From assembly GCA_033032175.1 (NCBI GenBank), contig CM065321.1, positions 1,014,501 through 1,078,500 on the forward strand: DNA of 64,000 nt, read 5' to 3'. Numbering within the stretch: position 1 is the stretch's first letter; the number at the start of each line of letters is the position of its first letter. The notes beneath the pieces were generated by a model that had not been told where the DNA came from, did no database searches, and saw nothing but the letters and a program-made list of their open reading frames with translations. Source of the stretch: Saturnia japonica. Taxonomy: Eukaryota > Arthropoda > Insecta > Lepidoptera > Saturniidae. A program made the position numbers and the translations under genes. Shown here piece by piece: positions 33,301-48,300 of this stretch.

Positions 33301-36300
33301 ATCTTCTTCCGATTTCGCTTGTTCGTCTTTAACGTACTCAATCCCATTAACATTAGGAGCTTCGAGACTTTCATCAATTAGTGAGACTTTTTCACTAGTT
33401 TTTGTTATGATAGATCCATCAGGATACTGATCTTCAATGACTGTTTTGATAGTTGTCTTAGTGCGCTTCGTTTTATTAATTGTATTACAGAGCGTCTGTA
33501 CAATTGTGGTTATTATAGTTTGCCTCTTGATACTAATTCCATTTTCTATGACAGTTTCATATTCTGTTTTGGTATCTTCTATGGGCTTACTAATTTCTTC
33601 GTATCCTTCAAGGTTTTCTTGCAAAACTTGTAAACCGTCTACTTCAACATCAATAAGCCTTGTGCTGCTTTCGACTTCAGTATGAGCTGAACCATCTGGG
33701 TAGCTATCAGTTTTAGTTATAGTCGTATCTGTTTTTAATTTACGAAGAACGCCTTGATTGTCTGCGTATTTAGTTTTGACAATTCTTGTTACGATAAGTC
33801 TTCTGATTATTATTTCTTTGTCTTTCAGTTCTTCGGTATCTATTTTTTCAGTGATCTCAGGCTCTCCTACTGGTAAAAGATCTTTAAGAACTTGATCGAT
33901 TGTTTTATCTTCTGGTAGAGGTTGCTGTTCATCCGTCAGTAATGTTTCCATTTTTGGAATTAGCTCTTTCTGCATCTTCATTTTTCCGAATGGTTTTTCT
34001 TTGTCGTCGATTTTAATTGATTTGGCTTGTTCCTTAGATAGCGTTTTCCTCTTTGCTTCAACTTCTACGTCGAGTTCAGAACTGTCAGCCGGTTTCGCTA
34101 TTGATATTTCTTCTGTTACAAGAGATTCTTTCTTTGAAACGTCTTTTTCAACGATTTCATTTATGCCATTAACTTCGATGTCAGTTATGGTGGTGTTTGA
34201 GTCTACAGTAGTTTTTATTGTTCCATCAGGATATTGGTCTTTAGTTGTGGTGATAGTGACAGTCTTAATTTTTCTTGGAGTTGCATGTATATCACAGTAA
34301 TGAGTTTTGATTATGCTATTCACGATAGTCCTCTTTATAAGTACATCCTTCTCCTTAACTTCCATAGTGTCCGTAGTCTCAGTTAGTTCAGGTTCTCCTA
34401 TGGGTGTAAATTCCTTTAAATGAATCTCTACTTGTTCGGTTTCAATTGGTGCGGTATCATCATCTTTAGATATTACTAGAGCTTCATCAACAATTGATGT
34501 CTTGACATTGGTCTCTGTTGCTGCAGAACCATCAGGGTGTACATCCTCCGTGACAGTAGTAATTTTTATTTTTGTGCGTTTTACCATATTAGTGGTATTG
34601 TGAAATTGTCGGATAGTTTTAGTAACGGTAATATTTCTTGTGATAATAACACCATTTTCACTAACTGTTTCCTTAACTGTACATATTTCTTCTTTAGGTT
34701 CGCCGACTTCATTGAAACCTTCTAAATCTTCGATTGTATCACTTACGTTATCAGTTCCAATATCAGATAATTTGGTACTACTTTCAACTTTGGTCTGAGC
34801 TGAACCGTCTGGATAGTTATCAGTTGTAGTTATTGTCGTATCTGTCTTTATTTTACGCAGAATACCATGATTGTCTGCATATTTAGTTTTGACAGTTCTC
34901 GTTACAATAACTTTTTTGATTATTATTTCCTTTTCTTTTTCTTCTTCGGTATCTATTATTTCTGTGATCTCAGGCTCGCCAACTGGTAACAAATCTTTAA
35001 GAACTTTATCGATCTTGTTATCTTCTGATGGGGGTTGATCATCCGGCAGTATTGTTTCCATTATTGGAATTAGTTCTTTTTGTACCTCCATTTTTTCGAA
35101 TAGTTTTTCTTTGTCGTCGATTTTAATTGATTTGGCTTCTTCCTTAGATGGCTTTTTCCTCTTTGCTTCAACTTCTGCGACGAATTCAGAACAGTCAACC
35201 GCTTTTGTTATTGGTTGTTCTTCTATTAAAAGAGTTTTTGTCTTTGAAACATCTTTTTCTACTATTTCAGTTATGCCGTTAACTTCGATATCATTTATGG
35301 TGGTGCTTGAGTCTACAGTAGTTTTGACAGTTTCATCAGGATATTGGTCTTTAGTTGTGGTGATTGTAACAGTCTTGATTTTCCTTGGAGTTCCATATAT
35401 ATCACAGTACTTAGTTTTGAATATTCTTGTCACGATAGTCCTCTTTATAAGTGTATCCTTATCTTTAACTTCCATGGTGTCCGTAGTCTCAATTTCTTCA
35501 GGTTCTCCCATGGGTGTAAATTCCTTTAGATAAATCTCTACTTCATCGGTTTCAACTGGTGCGACATCACTATCTTTTGATATTACTAGAGCTTCATCAA
35601 CGAAAGATGTCTTGACACTGGTCTTTGCGACTGCGGAGCCATCGGGGTATATATCCTCCGTGACTGTTTTAATTTTTATTTTAGTTCGTTTTATCTTATT
35701 AGTTATATTATGGAATTCTCGAATATTTGTAGTAATAGTAATATTTCTTGTGATAAGAACACCATTTTCTGTAAATGTTTCCTGAGCTTTAGTCGTTTCT
35801 TCTTTAGGATCGCCGACTTGATTGAAGCCTTCTAAATTTTCGTCTGTATCACTTTCCCCATAAGTTTCAATATCAGATAATATAGTACTACTTTCAACTT
35901 TGGTCTGAGCTGAACCATCCGGATAGTTATCAGTTGTAGTTATTATCGAATCAGTCTTTAGTTTGCGGAGAACGCCTCGATTGTCTGCGTATATAGTCTT
36001 GACAATTCTTGTTACAATAACCCTTCTGATGATGCTTTCTTTTTCTTTCACTTCTTCAGTATATGTGGTTTCAGTAATCTCAGGTTCTCTAGCTGGTGTC
36101 AAATCTTTTAAAGACTCTATTAACTTTCCTTCTTCTGTAGGTTTTTCATTTTTTACTGATAAGCACTCTTTTCGTGTAATTGTTTGATTTCCATATTTCT
36201 CGTCATCTATTACACTATTTTCTCTATCACCTAATATTTCCTGATTGTCGATGTAATACATATCATCTGCTTCCTGAACATCGAGTGTTTCATCAACAAC

Positions 36301-39300
36301 TGATATTTTATCGCTGGTTCTAGTAATTACGGTTCCATCTGGATATTCATCTTCAACTACAGTCTGGACAATAGTTTTTTGTCGTCTAATTTTTTCGAAA
36401 ACATTTTCTAATATATTAGTGATCGTTTTTATTGTTGTTTTACGTGTAATCAAGACTCCATTTTCAATTACTTGTTCAGCTTTAGTTTTGATATCTTCTT
36501 TAGATTTGCCTGTTGGCTTATACATGTCCGAGGTATCTTTAATGGGTTCAAGGGGATAGTCTGATATAGATACTTTAATATCTTTTGTTACTTCTGTCAT
36601 GCCATCCGGTAACATTGTTTCCGTTACTGTCTCGACAGTCGTTTTAATCTTTTTCCTTGAATTATCTTTTGTTGATAGAATTTCTTTAGTTGTAGTAGTT
36701 ACTACAATTTGCAAAACACTTTTGCCATTAATAATTATAGATTTTTCTTGCTTATCACTAACAACACTTTTATCCTCAACTTCTGTGAATTCTTGTAGCT
36801 CAGGAGTTTCAATTGAATTGATTTCAATATCTGTTAACGTGGTACTACTATCAACTTTCGTGTGAGATGATCCATCTGGAAATTCATCTATTGTAGTAAT
36901 AGTTATAACAGTTTTTAATTTTTGGGGAATATTTTTTAAGTTGGCATATTAGTTTTAATAACCCTTGTTACTATCGTTCGTTTAATTATATAGCTTTCCC
37001 GGTGTATTTCTTCAGTTTTTGTAGTAATGCTTTCCTCCGGTTTACCATAAATGGTAAACTCACTAAGAATTTTGTCTAAGTTACTGCTTGAATCTAAAAT
37101 CAATTCCTCCGTTTTAACTTCAACGTTCTTTTGAACGTCTTGCGAACCATCTGGATGATCTTTTGTTACTATAGTTTCGACAGTAGTCTTTAGCAATTTC
37201 TTGTTTTCATTTATTTTTATTGTTTCTTTTTTAGTTATAGTTGTGACAGTTTCTACTATATCAATATTATCATCTTTAATTATTTTCTTTTTAACATCTG
37301 TATCAATTATAGTGTCTTCGATATCTGAATCATCAATCTCACTTGAAAAAGGTTCTACATTTTTACTCATAAATGGAGACATGGGCCTTTCCACCTTTTC
37401 GCTTAATCCTTTTAATTGAAAAGTGCTTAAAGGTTCAGTCTTAAATTCTGTTGCTTCAAAAATGTCACGCTCTGTTTTAATATCTTTGGGATAAAGATCC
37501 ATTTGTGAAGTAGATCTAAGGCTGGAGGAACATTCTGAAAGTAAGGTTTGTGTGTCTTTTGTTGTAGTAATAGAACCATCAGGACCTTTACTTAAAGTTG
37601 TTGTTTCAATTGTCGTTTTTATATTTTGAGGGGTACCATCTTCTCTTGAAATTATCTCTTTAGTTGTCACCGTTGTTATGGTTTGGGTAACAACGTTTTC
37701 ACCTTCCTTTATTATTTTAGTAACAGTATCAGTCTCCGTTTTAAGTTTCCCAACAGTTTGCATTAAAGCTTGTATATCTAAGTTACTGTCAGTTTCTAAA
37801 GAAGATTTGGGTAATTTTGGAACTTTTTCTGTTGATGTCGATATCCTTTGTGTTAATACATCTTCTCCAACGTGAACAATTTTAGTTATAGTTTCTTCGC
37901 TGTCATCAGATTTGTCATATGTTACTTCACTCTGAATACCTTCGGTTATTTTACAATCTTGGAAGCTTTTCGGGGTTTTTGGTAATGGACTTACTGGTAC
38001 TGTTGGTGGCGTAGACACCCTGTCAATTTCTGACTGAGCAATAAATGAATCTAAATTATCACTTTTGATACCCTGCTGAATAGGGTCATCGCTAAATACT
38101 TTGTGAATCGACTCTATAAGATAAGCGGCAGTTTCTTTCATAGATTGACCAACAGATCGTTCATCTGTATTGGAACTAAAATGTTCAGTATCCATAAGTA
38201 TACTGTGTACACCAGAATCTGATGCTACAGAAATAGGGACGTCTTTTTTCGGCGAGTATAGGTCCGGATCTTTTCGTTTACTCTTAATTGAAGGAGTCAA
38301 GTTGCTGACGTCCGTAGTGTCATCTAAATGGGCTATTAACGTATCATTACTATGCACTGTTGACTTCAAGTGTTGTCTTGCCACTTTTTCACTGGTTTCA
38401 TAACTATATTTTTCTTCTAGACTCACATCTTTAGAGACGTCTTCAGAACTACTTTCAAATAATATAGTCCGAGGAATATTATCCGTTTCTGAAATACCGC
38501 TATCTATTGTAGAAATCGATGATTTTTCTAGTTCTTGGGATGAAATAAATCTTTTCTTAACATCGTGCTGCAAAATAGCCACATGTTCCTCTAAATTTGA
38601 TTCTATAGACGTCTCACCTTTTCTTACATGTTTATCTTTTGTCTCTACGTATACTGACATTAGTGAATCCTTTGAACCTCCAAATCCATCGCCAGTTGCT
38701 ATAATTTTTGATTCATTAACATAAGAAGTATATTGACTGCATTCACTTATTGATTCTCTGTCCTCACAAATTTCATCGTTTTCTGATAAAGTCAGTGATT
38801 TTTCAAATTTAGAGTACCTTGGTTCATTCTCTTTTAATTTAAAACGATTTTCATCCAAAACAACATGTTCTGTGAAGCCTGGTGTCCATTCACGTTCATC
38901 AACATCTTTCTCGTCATATTTAGAAAGAGTTTCTATTTCTTTTTTAATTATGGTATGCGATTTACCAGGTTCACTTACTGGACTAGGAGCTTTTTCATCA
39001 TGTTTGTTTGTAACTGGCTCCTCCTTGTCTACTTTAACTACACTAAATTCTTTATCTTCATATTTAATTAAAGAGTGCTCTTCCTCGGCTGCTTTTACGA
39101 AACTAAGTTTCTCCGCATCTCGTTTGATAATGCTCATGGCCTTTTTCTCGTCACGCTTTATTGGACTCAGAGCTCTCTTATCAGGTTTGGTATTGATACT
39201 TTCTTTTAGTATGTCTGGTTTGACAGGACTGAGTTCCTTATCTACAGATTTAACTATGAAATGCTTTTCTTTATCTGCTTTTTCTAAAATAGGCTTAGGT

Positions 39301-42300
39301 TCACCCGGTTTGACATCGATAATGGAATCTTTTTCGTCAGGCTGTATTGGGCTAGGAGCTTTCTCATCGGGCTTGTGAGAAATAATGGGCTCTTTCTCGT
39401 CAAGTGTTATTGGACTCGGAGCCTTCTCATCAGGTTTGGTTGTGATAATTTCTTCTTGTAGATCTGGTTTGACAGGACTGGGTTCCTTATCTACAGATTT
39501 AACTATAATGTGCTCTTCTTTGTCTGCTTTTTCTAAAATTGGCTTTTGCTCATCCAGTTTGACATCGATAATGGAATCTTTTTCGTCAGGCTGTATTGGA
39601 CTAGGAGCTTTCTCATCGGGCTTGTGAGAAATAATGGGCTCTTTCTCGTCAAGTGTTATTGGACTCGGAGCCTTCTCATCAGGTTTGGTTGTGACAATTT
39701 CTTTTTTTAAATCTGGTTTGACAGCACTGAGTTCCTTACCTACAGATCTAACTATAATGTGCTCCTCCTCCTTGTCTGCTTTTTCTAAAACAGACGGTTG
39801 CTCATCTGGTTTGACATTGATAATGGAATCTTTTTCGTCAGGCTGTATTGGACAAGGAGCTTTCTCGTCAGGCTTGCGAGAAATAATGGGCTCTTTCTCG
39901 TCAAGTGTTATTGGACTTGGCACCTTCTCATCAGGTTTGGTTGTGGTCATTTCTTCTTGTAGATTTGGTTTGACAGGACTGGGTTCCTTATCTACAGATT
40001 TAACTATAAAGAGTTCTTCTTTGTCTGCTTCTTCTGAAATAGGCTTTTGCTCATCCAGTTTGACATCGATAATGGAATGTTTATCGTCAGGCTGTATTGG
40101 ACTAGGGACTTTTTCATCAGGCTTGCGAGAAATAATGAGCTCCTTCTCGTCAAGTGTTATTGGACTCGGAGCTTTCTCATCAGATTTGGTTGTGATAATA
40201 TCTTCTTGTAGGTCTGGTTTGACAGGACTGGGTTCCTTATCTACAGATTTAACTATAATGTGCTCTTCTTTGTCTGCTTTCTCTAAAATAGGCTTTTGCT
40301 CATGAAGTGTGTCATCGATAATGGAACCTTTTTCGTCAGGCTCTATTGGACTAGGGACTTTTTCATCATGCTTGCGAGAAATAATGGGCTCTTTCTCGTC
40401 AAGTATTATTGGAGTCGGAGCCTTCTTATCTGGTTTGGTTGTGATAATTTCTTCTTGTAGATCTGGTTTGACAGGACTTGGTTCCTTATCTACAGATTTA
40501 ACTATAATGTGCTCTTCTTTGTCTGCTTTTTCTGAAATAGGCTTTTGCTCATCCAGTTTGACATCGATATTGGAATGTTTATCGTCAGGCTGTATTGGAC
40601 TAGGAGCTTTCTCATCAGGCTTGCGAGAAATAATGAGCTCCTTCTCGTCAAGTGTTATTGGACTCGGAGCTTTCTCATCAGGTTTAGTTGTGACAATTTC
40701 TTTTTCTAAATCTGGTTTGACAGTACTGAGATCCTTACCTACAGATTTAACTGTGATGTGCTCCTCCTCCTTGTCTGCTTTTTCTAAAGCACGCTGTTGC
40801 TCATCTGTTTTCACATCGATAATGGAATCTTTCTTGTCAGACTGTATTGGACTAGGGTATTTTTCATCAGGCTTGCGAGAAATAATGGGTTCCTTTTCTT
40901 CAAGTGTTATTGGACTCCAAGCCTTCTCATCAGGTTTCCTTGTGATAATTTCGTCTTGTAGGACTAGTTTGACAGGACTGGGTTCCATATCTACATATTT
41001 ATCTATGCTGTGCTCCTCCTCCTTGTCTGCTTTTTCTAAAACAGACGGTTGCTCATCTGGTTTGACATTGATAATGGAATCTTTTTCGTCAGGCTGTATT
41101 GGACTAGGAGCTTTCTCATCGGGCTTATGAGAAATAATGGGCTCTTTCTCGTCAAGTGTTATTGGACTCGGAGCCTTCTCATCAGGTTTGGTTGTGATAA
41201 TTTCTTCTTGTAGATCTGGTTTGACAGGACTGGGTTCCTTATCTACGGATTTAACTATAAAGAGTTCTACTTTGTCTGCTTTCTCTAAAATAGGCTTTTG
41301 CTCATCCAGTTTGACATCGATAATGGAATCTTTTTCGTCAGGCTGTATTGGACTAGGAGCTTTCTCATCAGGCTTGTGAGAAATAATGGGCTCTTTCTCG
41401 TCAAGTGTTATTGGACTCGGAGCCTTCTCATCAGGTTTGGTTGTGATATTTTCTTCTTGTAGATCTGGTTTCACAGGACTGGGTTCCTTATCTACAGATT
41501 TAACTATAATGTGCACTTCTTTGTCTGCTTTTTCTAAAATTGGCTTTTGCTCATCCAGTTTGACATCGATAATGGAATCTTTTTCGTCAGGCTGTATTGG
41601 ACTAGGAGCTTTCTCATCGGGCTTGTGAGAAATAATGGGCTCTTTCTCGTCAAGTGTTATTGGACTCGGAGCTTTCTCATCAGGTTTGGTTGTGATATTT
41701 TCTTCTTGTAGATCTGGTTTGACAGGACTGGGTTCCTTATCTACAGATTTAACTATAATGTGCTCTTCTTTGTCTGCTTTTTCTGAAATAGGCTTTTGCT
41801 CATCCAGTTTGAAATCGATAATGGAATGTTTATCGTCAGGCTGTATTGGACTAGGAGCTTTCTCATCGGGCTTGTGAGAAATAATGTACTCTTTCTCGTC
41901 AAGTGTTATTGGACTCGGAGCCTTCTCATCCGGTTTGGTTGTGATAATTTCTTCTTGTAGGTCTGGTTTGACAGGACTGGGTTCTTTATCTACATATTTA
42001 TCTATGATATGCTTCTCCTCCTTGTCCACTTTTTCTAAAACAGGCTGTTGCTCATCTGGTTTGACATCGATAATGGAATCTTTTTCGTCAGGCTGTATTG
42101 GACTAGGAGCTTTCTCATCGGGCTTGTAAGAAATAATGGGCTCTTTCTCGTCAAGTGTTATTGGACTCGGAGCCTTCTCATCAGGTTTGGTTGTGATAAA
42201 TTCTTCTTGTAGATCTGGTTTCACAGGACTGGGTTCCTTATCTACAGATTTAACTATAATGTGCACTTCTTTGTCTGCTTTTTCTAAAATTGGCTTTTGC

Positions 42301-45300
42301 TCATCCAGTTTGACATCGATAATGGAATCTTTTTCGTCAGGCTGTATTGGACTAGGAGCTTTCTCATCGGGCTTGTGAGAAATAATGGGCTCTTTCTCGT
42401 CAAGTGTTATTGGACTCGGAGCTTTCTCATCAGGTTTGGTTGTGATATTTTCTTCTTGTAGATCTGGTTTGACAGGACTGGGTTCCTTATCTACAGATTT
42501 AACTATAAAGAGTTCTTCTTTGTCTGCGCTCTTTAAAAGAGGCTTTTGCTCATCCATTTTGACATCGATAATGGAATCTTTTTCATCAGGCTGTCTTGGA
42601 CTAGGAGCTTTCTCATCGGGCTTGTGAGAAATAATGGGCTCTTTCTCGTCAAGTGTTATTGGACTCGTAGCCTTCTCATCAGGTTTAGTTGTGATAATTT
42701 CTTCTTGGAGATCTGGCTTGACAGGACTGGGTTCCTTATCTACAGATTTAACTATGATGTGTTCCTCCTCCTTGACTGCTTTTTCTAAAGAAGGCTTTGA
42801 CCCATCCGGTTTGACATCAATAATGGCCTCTTTCGAGTCAAGTGTTATTGGACTCGGAGCCTTCTCATCAGGTTTGGTTGTGATAATTTCTTCTTGTAGG
42901 TGTGGTTTGACAGGACTGGGTTCTTTATCTACAGATTTATCTATGATATGCTTCTCCACCTTGTCCACTTTTTCTAAAACAGGCTGTTGCTCATCTGGTT
43001 TGACATCGATAATGGAATCTTTCTCGTCAAGCTGTATTGGACTAGGAGCTTTTTCATCAGGCTTGCGAGAAATAATGGGCTCCTTCTCGTCAAGTGTTAT
43101 TGGACTCGGAGCCTTCTCATCAGGTTGGGTTGTGACAATTTCTTTTTCTAAATCTGGTTTGACAGCACTGAGTTCCTTACCTACAGATTTATCTATGATG
43201 TGTTCCTCCTCCTTGACTGCTTTTTCTAAAGAAGGCTTTGACCCATCCGGTTTGACATCAATAATGGCCTCTTTCGAGTCAAGTGTTATTGGAATCGGAG
43301 CCTTCTCAACCGGTGTGGTTGTGATAATTTCTTCTTGTAGGTCTGGTTTGACAGGACTGGGTTCTTTATCTACAGATTTATCTATGATATGCTTCTCCTC
43401 CTTGTCCACTTTTTCTAAAACAGGCTGTTGCTCATCTGGTTTGACATCGATAATGGAATCTTTTTCGTCCGGCTGTATTGGGCTAGGAGCTTTCTCATCA
43501 GGCTTGTGAGAAATAATGGGCTCTTTCTCGTCAAGTGTTATTGGACTCGGAGCCTTCTCATCAGGTTTAGTTGTGATAATTTCTTCTTGTAGATCTGGTT
43601 TGACAGGACTGGGTTCCTTATCTACAGATTTAACTATTAAGAGTTCTCTCTCTTGTCTGCGCTCTCTAAAATAGGCTTTTGCTCATCCAGTTTGACATCG
43701 ATAATGGAATCTTTTTCGTCAGGCTGTATTGGACTAGGAGCTTTCTCATCGGGCTTGTGAGAAATAATGAGCTCTTTCTCGTCAAGTGTTATTGGACTCG
43801 GAGCCTTCTCATCAGGTTTAGTTGTGATAATTTCTTCTTGTAGATCTGGTTTGACAGGACTGGGTTCCTTATCTACAGATTTAACTATAATGTGCTCTTC
43901 TTTGTCTGCTTTTTCTAAAATTGGCTTTTGCTCATCCAGTTTGACATCGATAATGGAATCTTTTTCGTCAGGCTGTATTGGACTAGGAGCTTTCTCATCG
44001 GGCTTGTGAGAAATAATGGGCTCTTTCTCGTCAAGTGTTATTGGACTCGGAGCCTTCTCATCAGGTTGTGTTGTGATATTTCTTCTTGATAGATTTCTGG
44101 TTTGACAGGATCTGGGTTCCTTATCTACAGATTTACTATAAAGAGATCTTTTGTCTGCTTATCTACTAGATTTAACTATGGCTGTGTTGCTCATCCAGTT
44201 TGACATCGCTAATGGAATCTATTCTCATCAGGCTGTATTGGACTAGGACTTTTTCCATCAGGCTTGCGAGAAATAATGAGCTCTTCTCAGTCAAGTGTTA
44301 TTGGACTGGGAGCTTTCTCATCAGGTTTGGTTATGATAATTTCTTCCTCTATGTCTGATTTGACAGTACTGAGATCCTTACCTACAGATTTAACTGTAAT
44401 GTGCTCCTCCTCCTTGTCTGCTTTTTCTAAAGCAGGCTGTTGCTCATCTGGTTTCACATCGAAATTGGAATCTTTCTCGTCAATATGTATTGGACTAAGA
44501 GCTTTTTCATCAAGCTTGCGAGAAATAATGGGCTCCTTCTCGTCAAGTGTTATTGGACTCGGAGCCTTCTCATCAGGTTTGGTTGTGACAATTTCTTTTT
44601 CTAAATCTGGTTTGACAGCACTGAGTTCCTTACCTACAGATTTATCTATGATGTGTTCCTCCTCCTTGACTGCTTTTTCTAAAGAAGGCTTTGACTCATC
44701 CGGTTTGACATCAATAATGACCTCTTTCGAGTCAAGTGTTATTGGAATCGGAGCCTTCTCAACCGGTGTGGTTGTGATAATTTCTTCTTGTAGGTCTGGT
44801 TTGACAGGACTGGGTTCTTTATCTACAGATTTATCTATGATATGCTTCTCCTCCTTGTCCACTTTTTCTAAAACAGGCTGTTGCTCATCTGGTTTGACAT
44901 CGATAATGGAATCTTTTTCGTCCGGCTGTATTGGGCTAGGAGCTTTCTCATCAGGCTTGTGAGAAATAATGGGCTCTTTCTCGTCAAGTGTTATTGGACT
45001 CGGAGCCTTCTCATCAGGTTTAGTTGTGATAATTTCTTCTTGTAGATCTGGTTTGACAGGACTGGGTTCCTTATCTACAGATTTAACTATTAAGAGTTCT
45101 TCTTTGTCTGCGCTCTCTAAAATAGGCTTTTGCTCATCCAGTTTGACATCGATAATGGAATCTTTTTCGTCAGGCTGTATTGGACTAGGAGCTTTCTCGT
45201 CAAGTGTTATTGGACTCGGAGCCTTCTCATCAGGTTTAGTTGTGATAATTTCTTCTTGTAGATCTGGTTTGACAGGACTGGGTTCCTTATCTACAGATTT

Positions 45301-48300
45301 AACTATAATGTGCTTCTTCTCTTGTCTGCTTTTTCTAAAATGGCTTTTGCTCATCCAGTTTGACATCGATAATGGAATCTTTTTCGTCAGGCTGTATTGG
45401 ACTAGGAGCTTTCTCATCGGGCTTGTGAGAAATAATGGGCTCTTTCTCGTCAAGTGTTATTGGACTCGGAGCCTTCTCATCAGGTTTGGTTGTGATAATT
45501 TCTTCTTGTAGATCTGTTGGGGTCTGTTTAACAAAGGACTGTTTTCTCTTTCTACAATTAATATGGTTTTGCTCTCCTTTGATCTAGGATCTTTTCTAGT
45601 ATGGACTAGGCTTTTTCCATCGGTTGCAAAATAATGAGCTCCTTCTCGATCAAGTGTTATTGGACTGGGAGCTTTCTCATCAGGTTTGGTTATGATAATT
45701 TCTTCCTTAGTCTGTTTGACAGACTGAGTCCTTACTACAGATTTAACTGTAATGTGCTCTCCCCTTGTCGCTTTTTCTAAAACAGGCTGTTGCTCATCTG
45801 GTTTGACATCGATAATGGAATCTTTCTCGTCAAGCTGTATTGGACTAGGAGCTTTTTCATCAGGCTTGCGAGAAATAATGGGCTCCTTCTCGTCAAGTGT
45901 TATTGGACTCGGAGCCTTCTCATCAGGTTTGGTTGTGACAATTTCTTTTTCTAAATCTGGTTTGACAGCACTGAGTTCCTTACCTACAGATTTATCTATG
46001 ATGTGTTCCTCCTCCTTGACTGCTTTTTCTAAAGAAGGCTTTGACTCATCCGGTTTGACATCAATAATGACCTCTTTCGAGTCAAGTGTTATTGGAATCG
46101 GAGCCTTCTCAACCGATGTGGTTGTGATAATTTCTTCTTGTAGGTCTGCTTTGACAGGACTGGGTTCTTTATCTACAGATTTATCTATGATATGCTTCTC
46201 CTCCTTGTCCACTTTTTCTAAAACAGGCTGTTGCTCATCTGGTTTGACATCGATAATGGAATCTTTTTCGTCCGGCTGTATTGGGCTAGGAGCTTTCTCA
46301 TCAGGCTTGTGAGAAATAATGGGCTCTTTCTCGTCAAGATTTATTGGACTCGGAGCCTTCTCATCAGGTTTAGTTGTGATAATTTCTTCTTGTAGATCTG
46401 GTTTGACAGAACTGGGTTCCTTATCAACAGATTTAACTATTAAGAGTTCTTCTTTGTCTGCGCTCTCTAAAATAGGCTTTTGCTCATCCAGTTTGACATC
46501 GATAATGGAATCTTTTTCGTCAGGCTGTATTGGACTAGGAGCTTTCTCATCGGGCTTGTGAGAAATAATGAGCTCTTTCTCGTCAAGTGTTATTGGACTC
46601 GGAGCCTTCTCATCAGGTTTAGTTGTGATAATTTCTTCTTGTAGATCTGGTTTGACAGGACTGGGTTCCTTATCTACAGATTTAACTATAATGTGCTCTT
46701 CTTTGTCTGCTTTTTCTAAAATTGGCTTTTGCTCATCCAGTTTGACATCGATAATGGAATCTTTTTCGTCAGGCTGTATTGGACTAGGAGCTTTATCAAC
46801 GGGCTTCTGAGAAATAATGGGCTCTTTCTCCTCAAGTGTTATTGGACTCGGAGCCTTCTCATCCGGTTTGGTTGTGATAATTTCTTCTTGTAGGTCTGGT
46901 TTGACAGGACTGGGTTCTTTATCTACAGATTTATCTATGATATGCTTCTCCTCCTTGTCCACTTTTTCTAAAACAGGCTGTTGCTCATCTGGTTTGACAT
47001 CGATAATGGAATCTTTTTCGTCAGGCTGTATTGGACTAGGAGCTTTCTCATCGGGCTTGTGAGAAATAATGGACTCTTTCTCGTCAAGTGTTATTGGACT
47101 TGGAGCTTTCTCATCAGGTTTAGTTGTGATAATTTCTTCTTGTAGATCTGGTTTGACAGGACTGGGTTCCTTATCTACAGATTTAACTATAAAGAGTTCT
47201 TTGTCTGCGCTCTCTAAAATAGGCTTTTGCACATCCAGTTTGACATCGATAATGGAATCTTTTTCGTCAGGCTGTATTGGACTAGGAGCTTTCTCATCGG
47301 GCTTATGAGAAATAATGGGCTCTTTCTCGTCAAGTGTTATTGGACTCGGAGCTTTCTCATCAGGTTTGGTTGTGATATTTTCTTCTTGTAGATCTGGTTT
47401 GACAGGACTGGGTTCCTTATCTACAGATTTAACTATAATGTGCTCTTCTTTGTCTGCTTTTTCTGAAATAGGCTTTTGCTCATCCAGTTTGAAATCGATA
47501 ATGGAATGTTTATCGTCAGGCTGTATTGGACTAGGAGCTTTCTCATCGGGCTTGTGAGAAATAATGTACTCTTTCTCGTCAAGTGTTATTGGACTCGGAG
47601 CCTTCTCATCGGTTTGGTTGTGATAATTTCTTCTTGTAGGTCTGGTTTGACAGGACTGGGTTCTTTATCTACATATTTATCTATGATGTGCTTCTCCTCC
47701 TTGTCTGCTTTTTCTATAACAGGCTGTTTCTCATCTGGTTTGACATCTATAATGGGCTGCTTCCCGTCAAGTGTTATTGGACTCGGAGCCTTCTCATCAG
47801 GTTTGGTTGTGATAATTTCTTCTTGTAGATCTGGTTTGACAGGACTGGGTTCCTTATCTACAGATTTAACTATAATGTGCTCTTCTTTGTCTGCTTTTTC
47901 TAAAATTGGCTTTTGCTCATCCAGTTTGACATCGATAATGGAATCTTTTTCGTCAGGCTGTATTTGACTAGGAGCTTTCTCATCGGGCTTGTGAGAAATA
48001 ATGGACTCTTTCTCGTCAAGTGTTATTGGACTTGGAGCTTTCTCATCAGGTTTAGTTGTGATAATTTCTTCTTGTAGATCTGGTTTGACAGGACTGGGTT
48101 CCTTTTCTACAGATTTAACTATAAAGAGTTCTTTGTCTGCGCTCTCTAAAATAGGCTTTTGCACATCCAGTTTGACATCGATAATGGAATCTTTTTCGTC
48201 AGGCTGTATTGGACTAGGAGCTTTCTCATCGGGCTTATGAGAAATAATGGGCTCTTTCTCGTCAAGTGTTATTGGACTCGGAGCCTTCTCATCAGGTTTA

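Larger units (their letters stand above)
31600..37830 (-). repeat. About 19 Thr-rich modules with a P-D-G motif
   Basis: Modules of about 55-110 residues follow one pattern: a strand-like 'ENGV.I.R..T.TT' or 'IIIRR.IVTRIVKT', a basic link (KIKT or RTKI), 'T..T...yPDGS' and 'T.V.....i.D'. Intact PDG occurs in most copies; one has PDE, one PTG and one NDG. Neighbouring modules alternate between a 'KTKYAD..G.LRK' type and an 'NITNK.KRTK' type. The alternation of Thr/Val/Ile suggests beta structure. I do not know a named domain for this. Being between the array and the light chain, it would sit in the heavy-chain tail. Confidence 0.7.

Noticed and set aside
31849..36865. Plus-strand frames opposite the P-D-G modules (for example 31849-32457)
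   Set aside because: Composition is Phe/Leu/Ser/Val-rich as expected from the complement of a Lys/Glu/Thr-rich gene, with no conserved motif and no continuity.
36936..36960. An intron or programmed frameshift at the break between the two long futsch frames
   Set aside because: No GT/AG pair fits the module alignment and no slippery heptamer is present. One missing base explains it.
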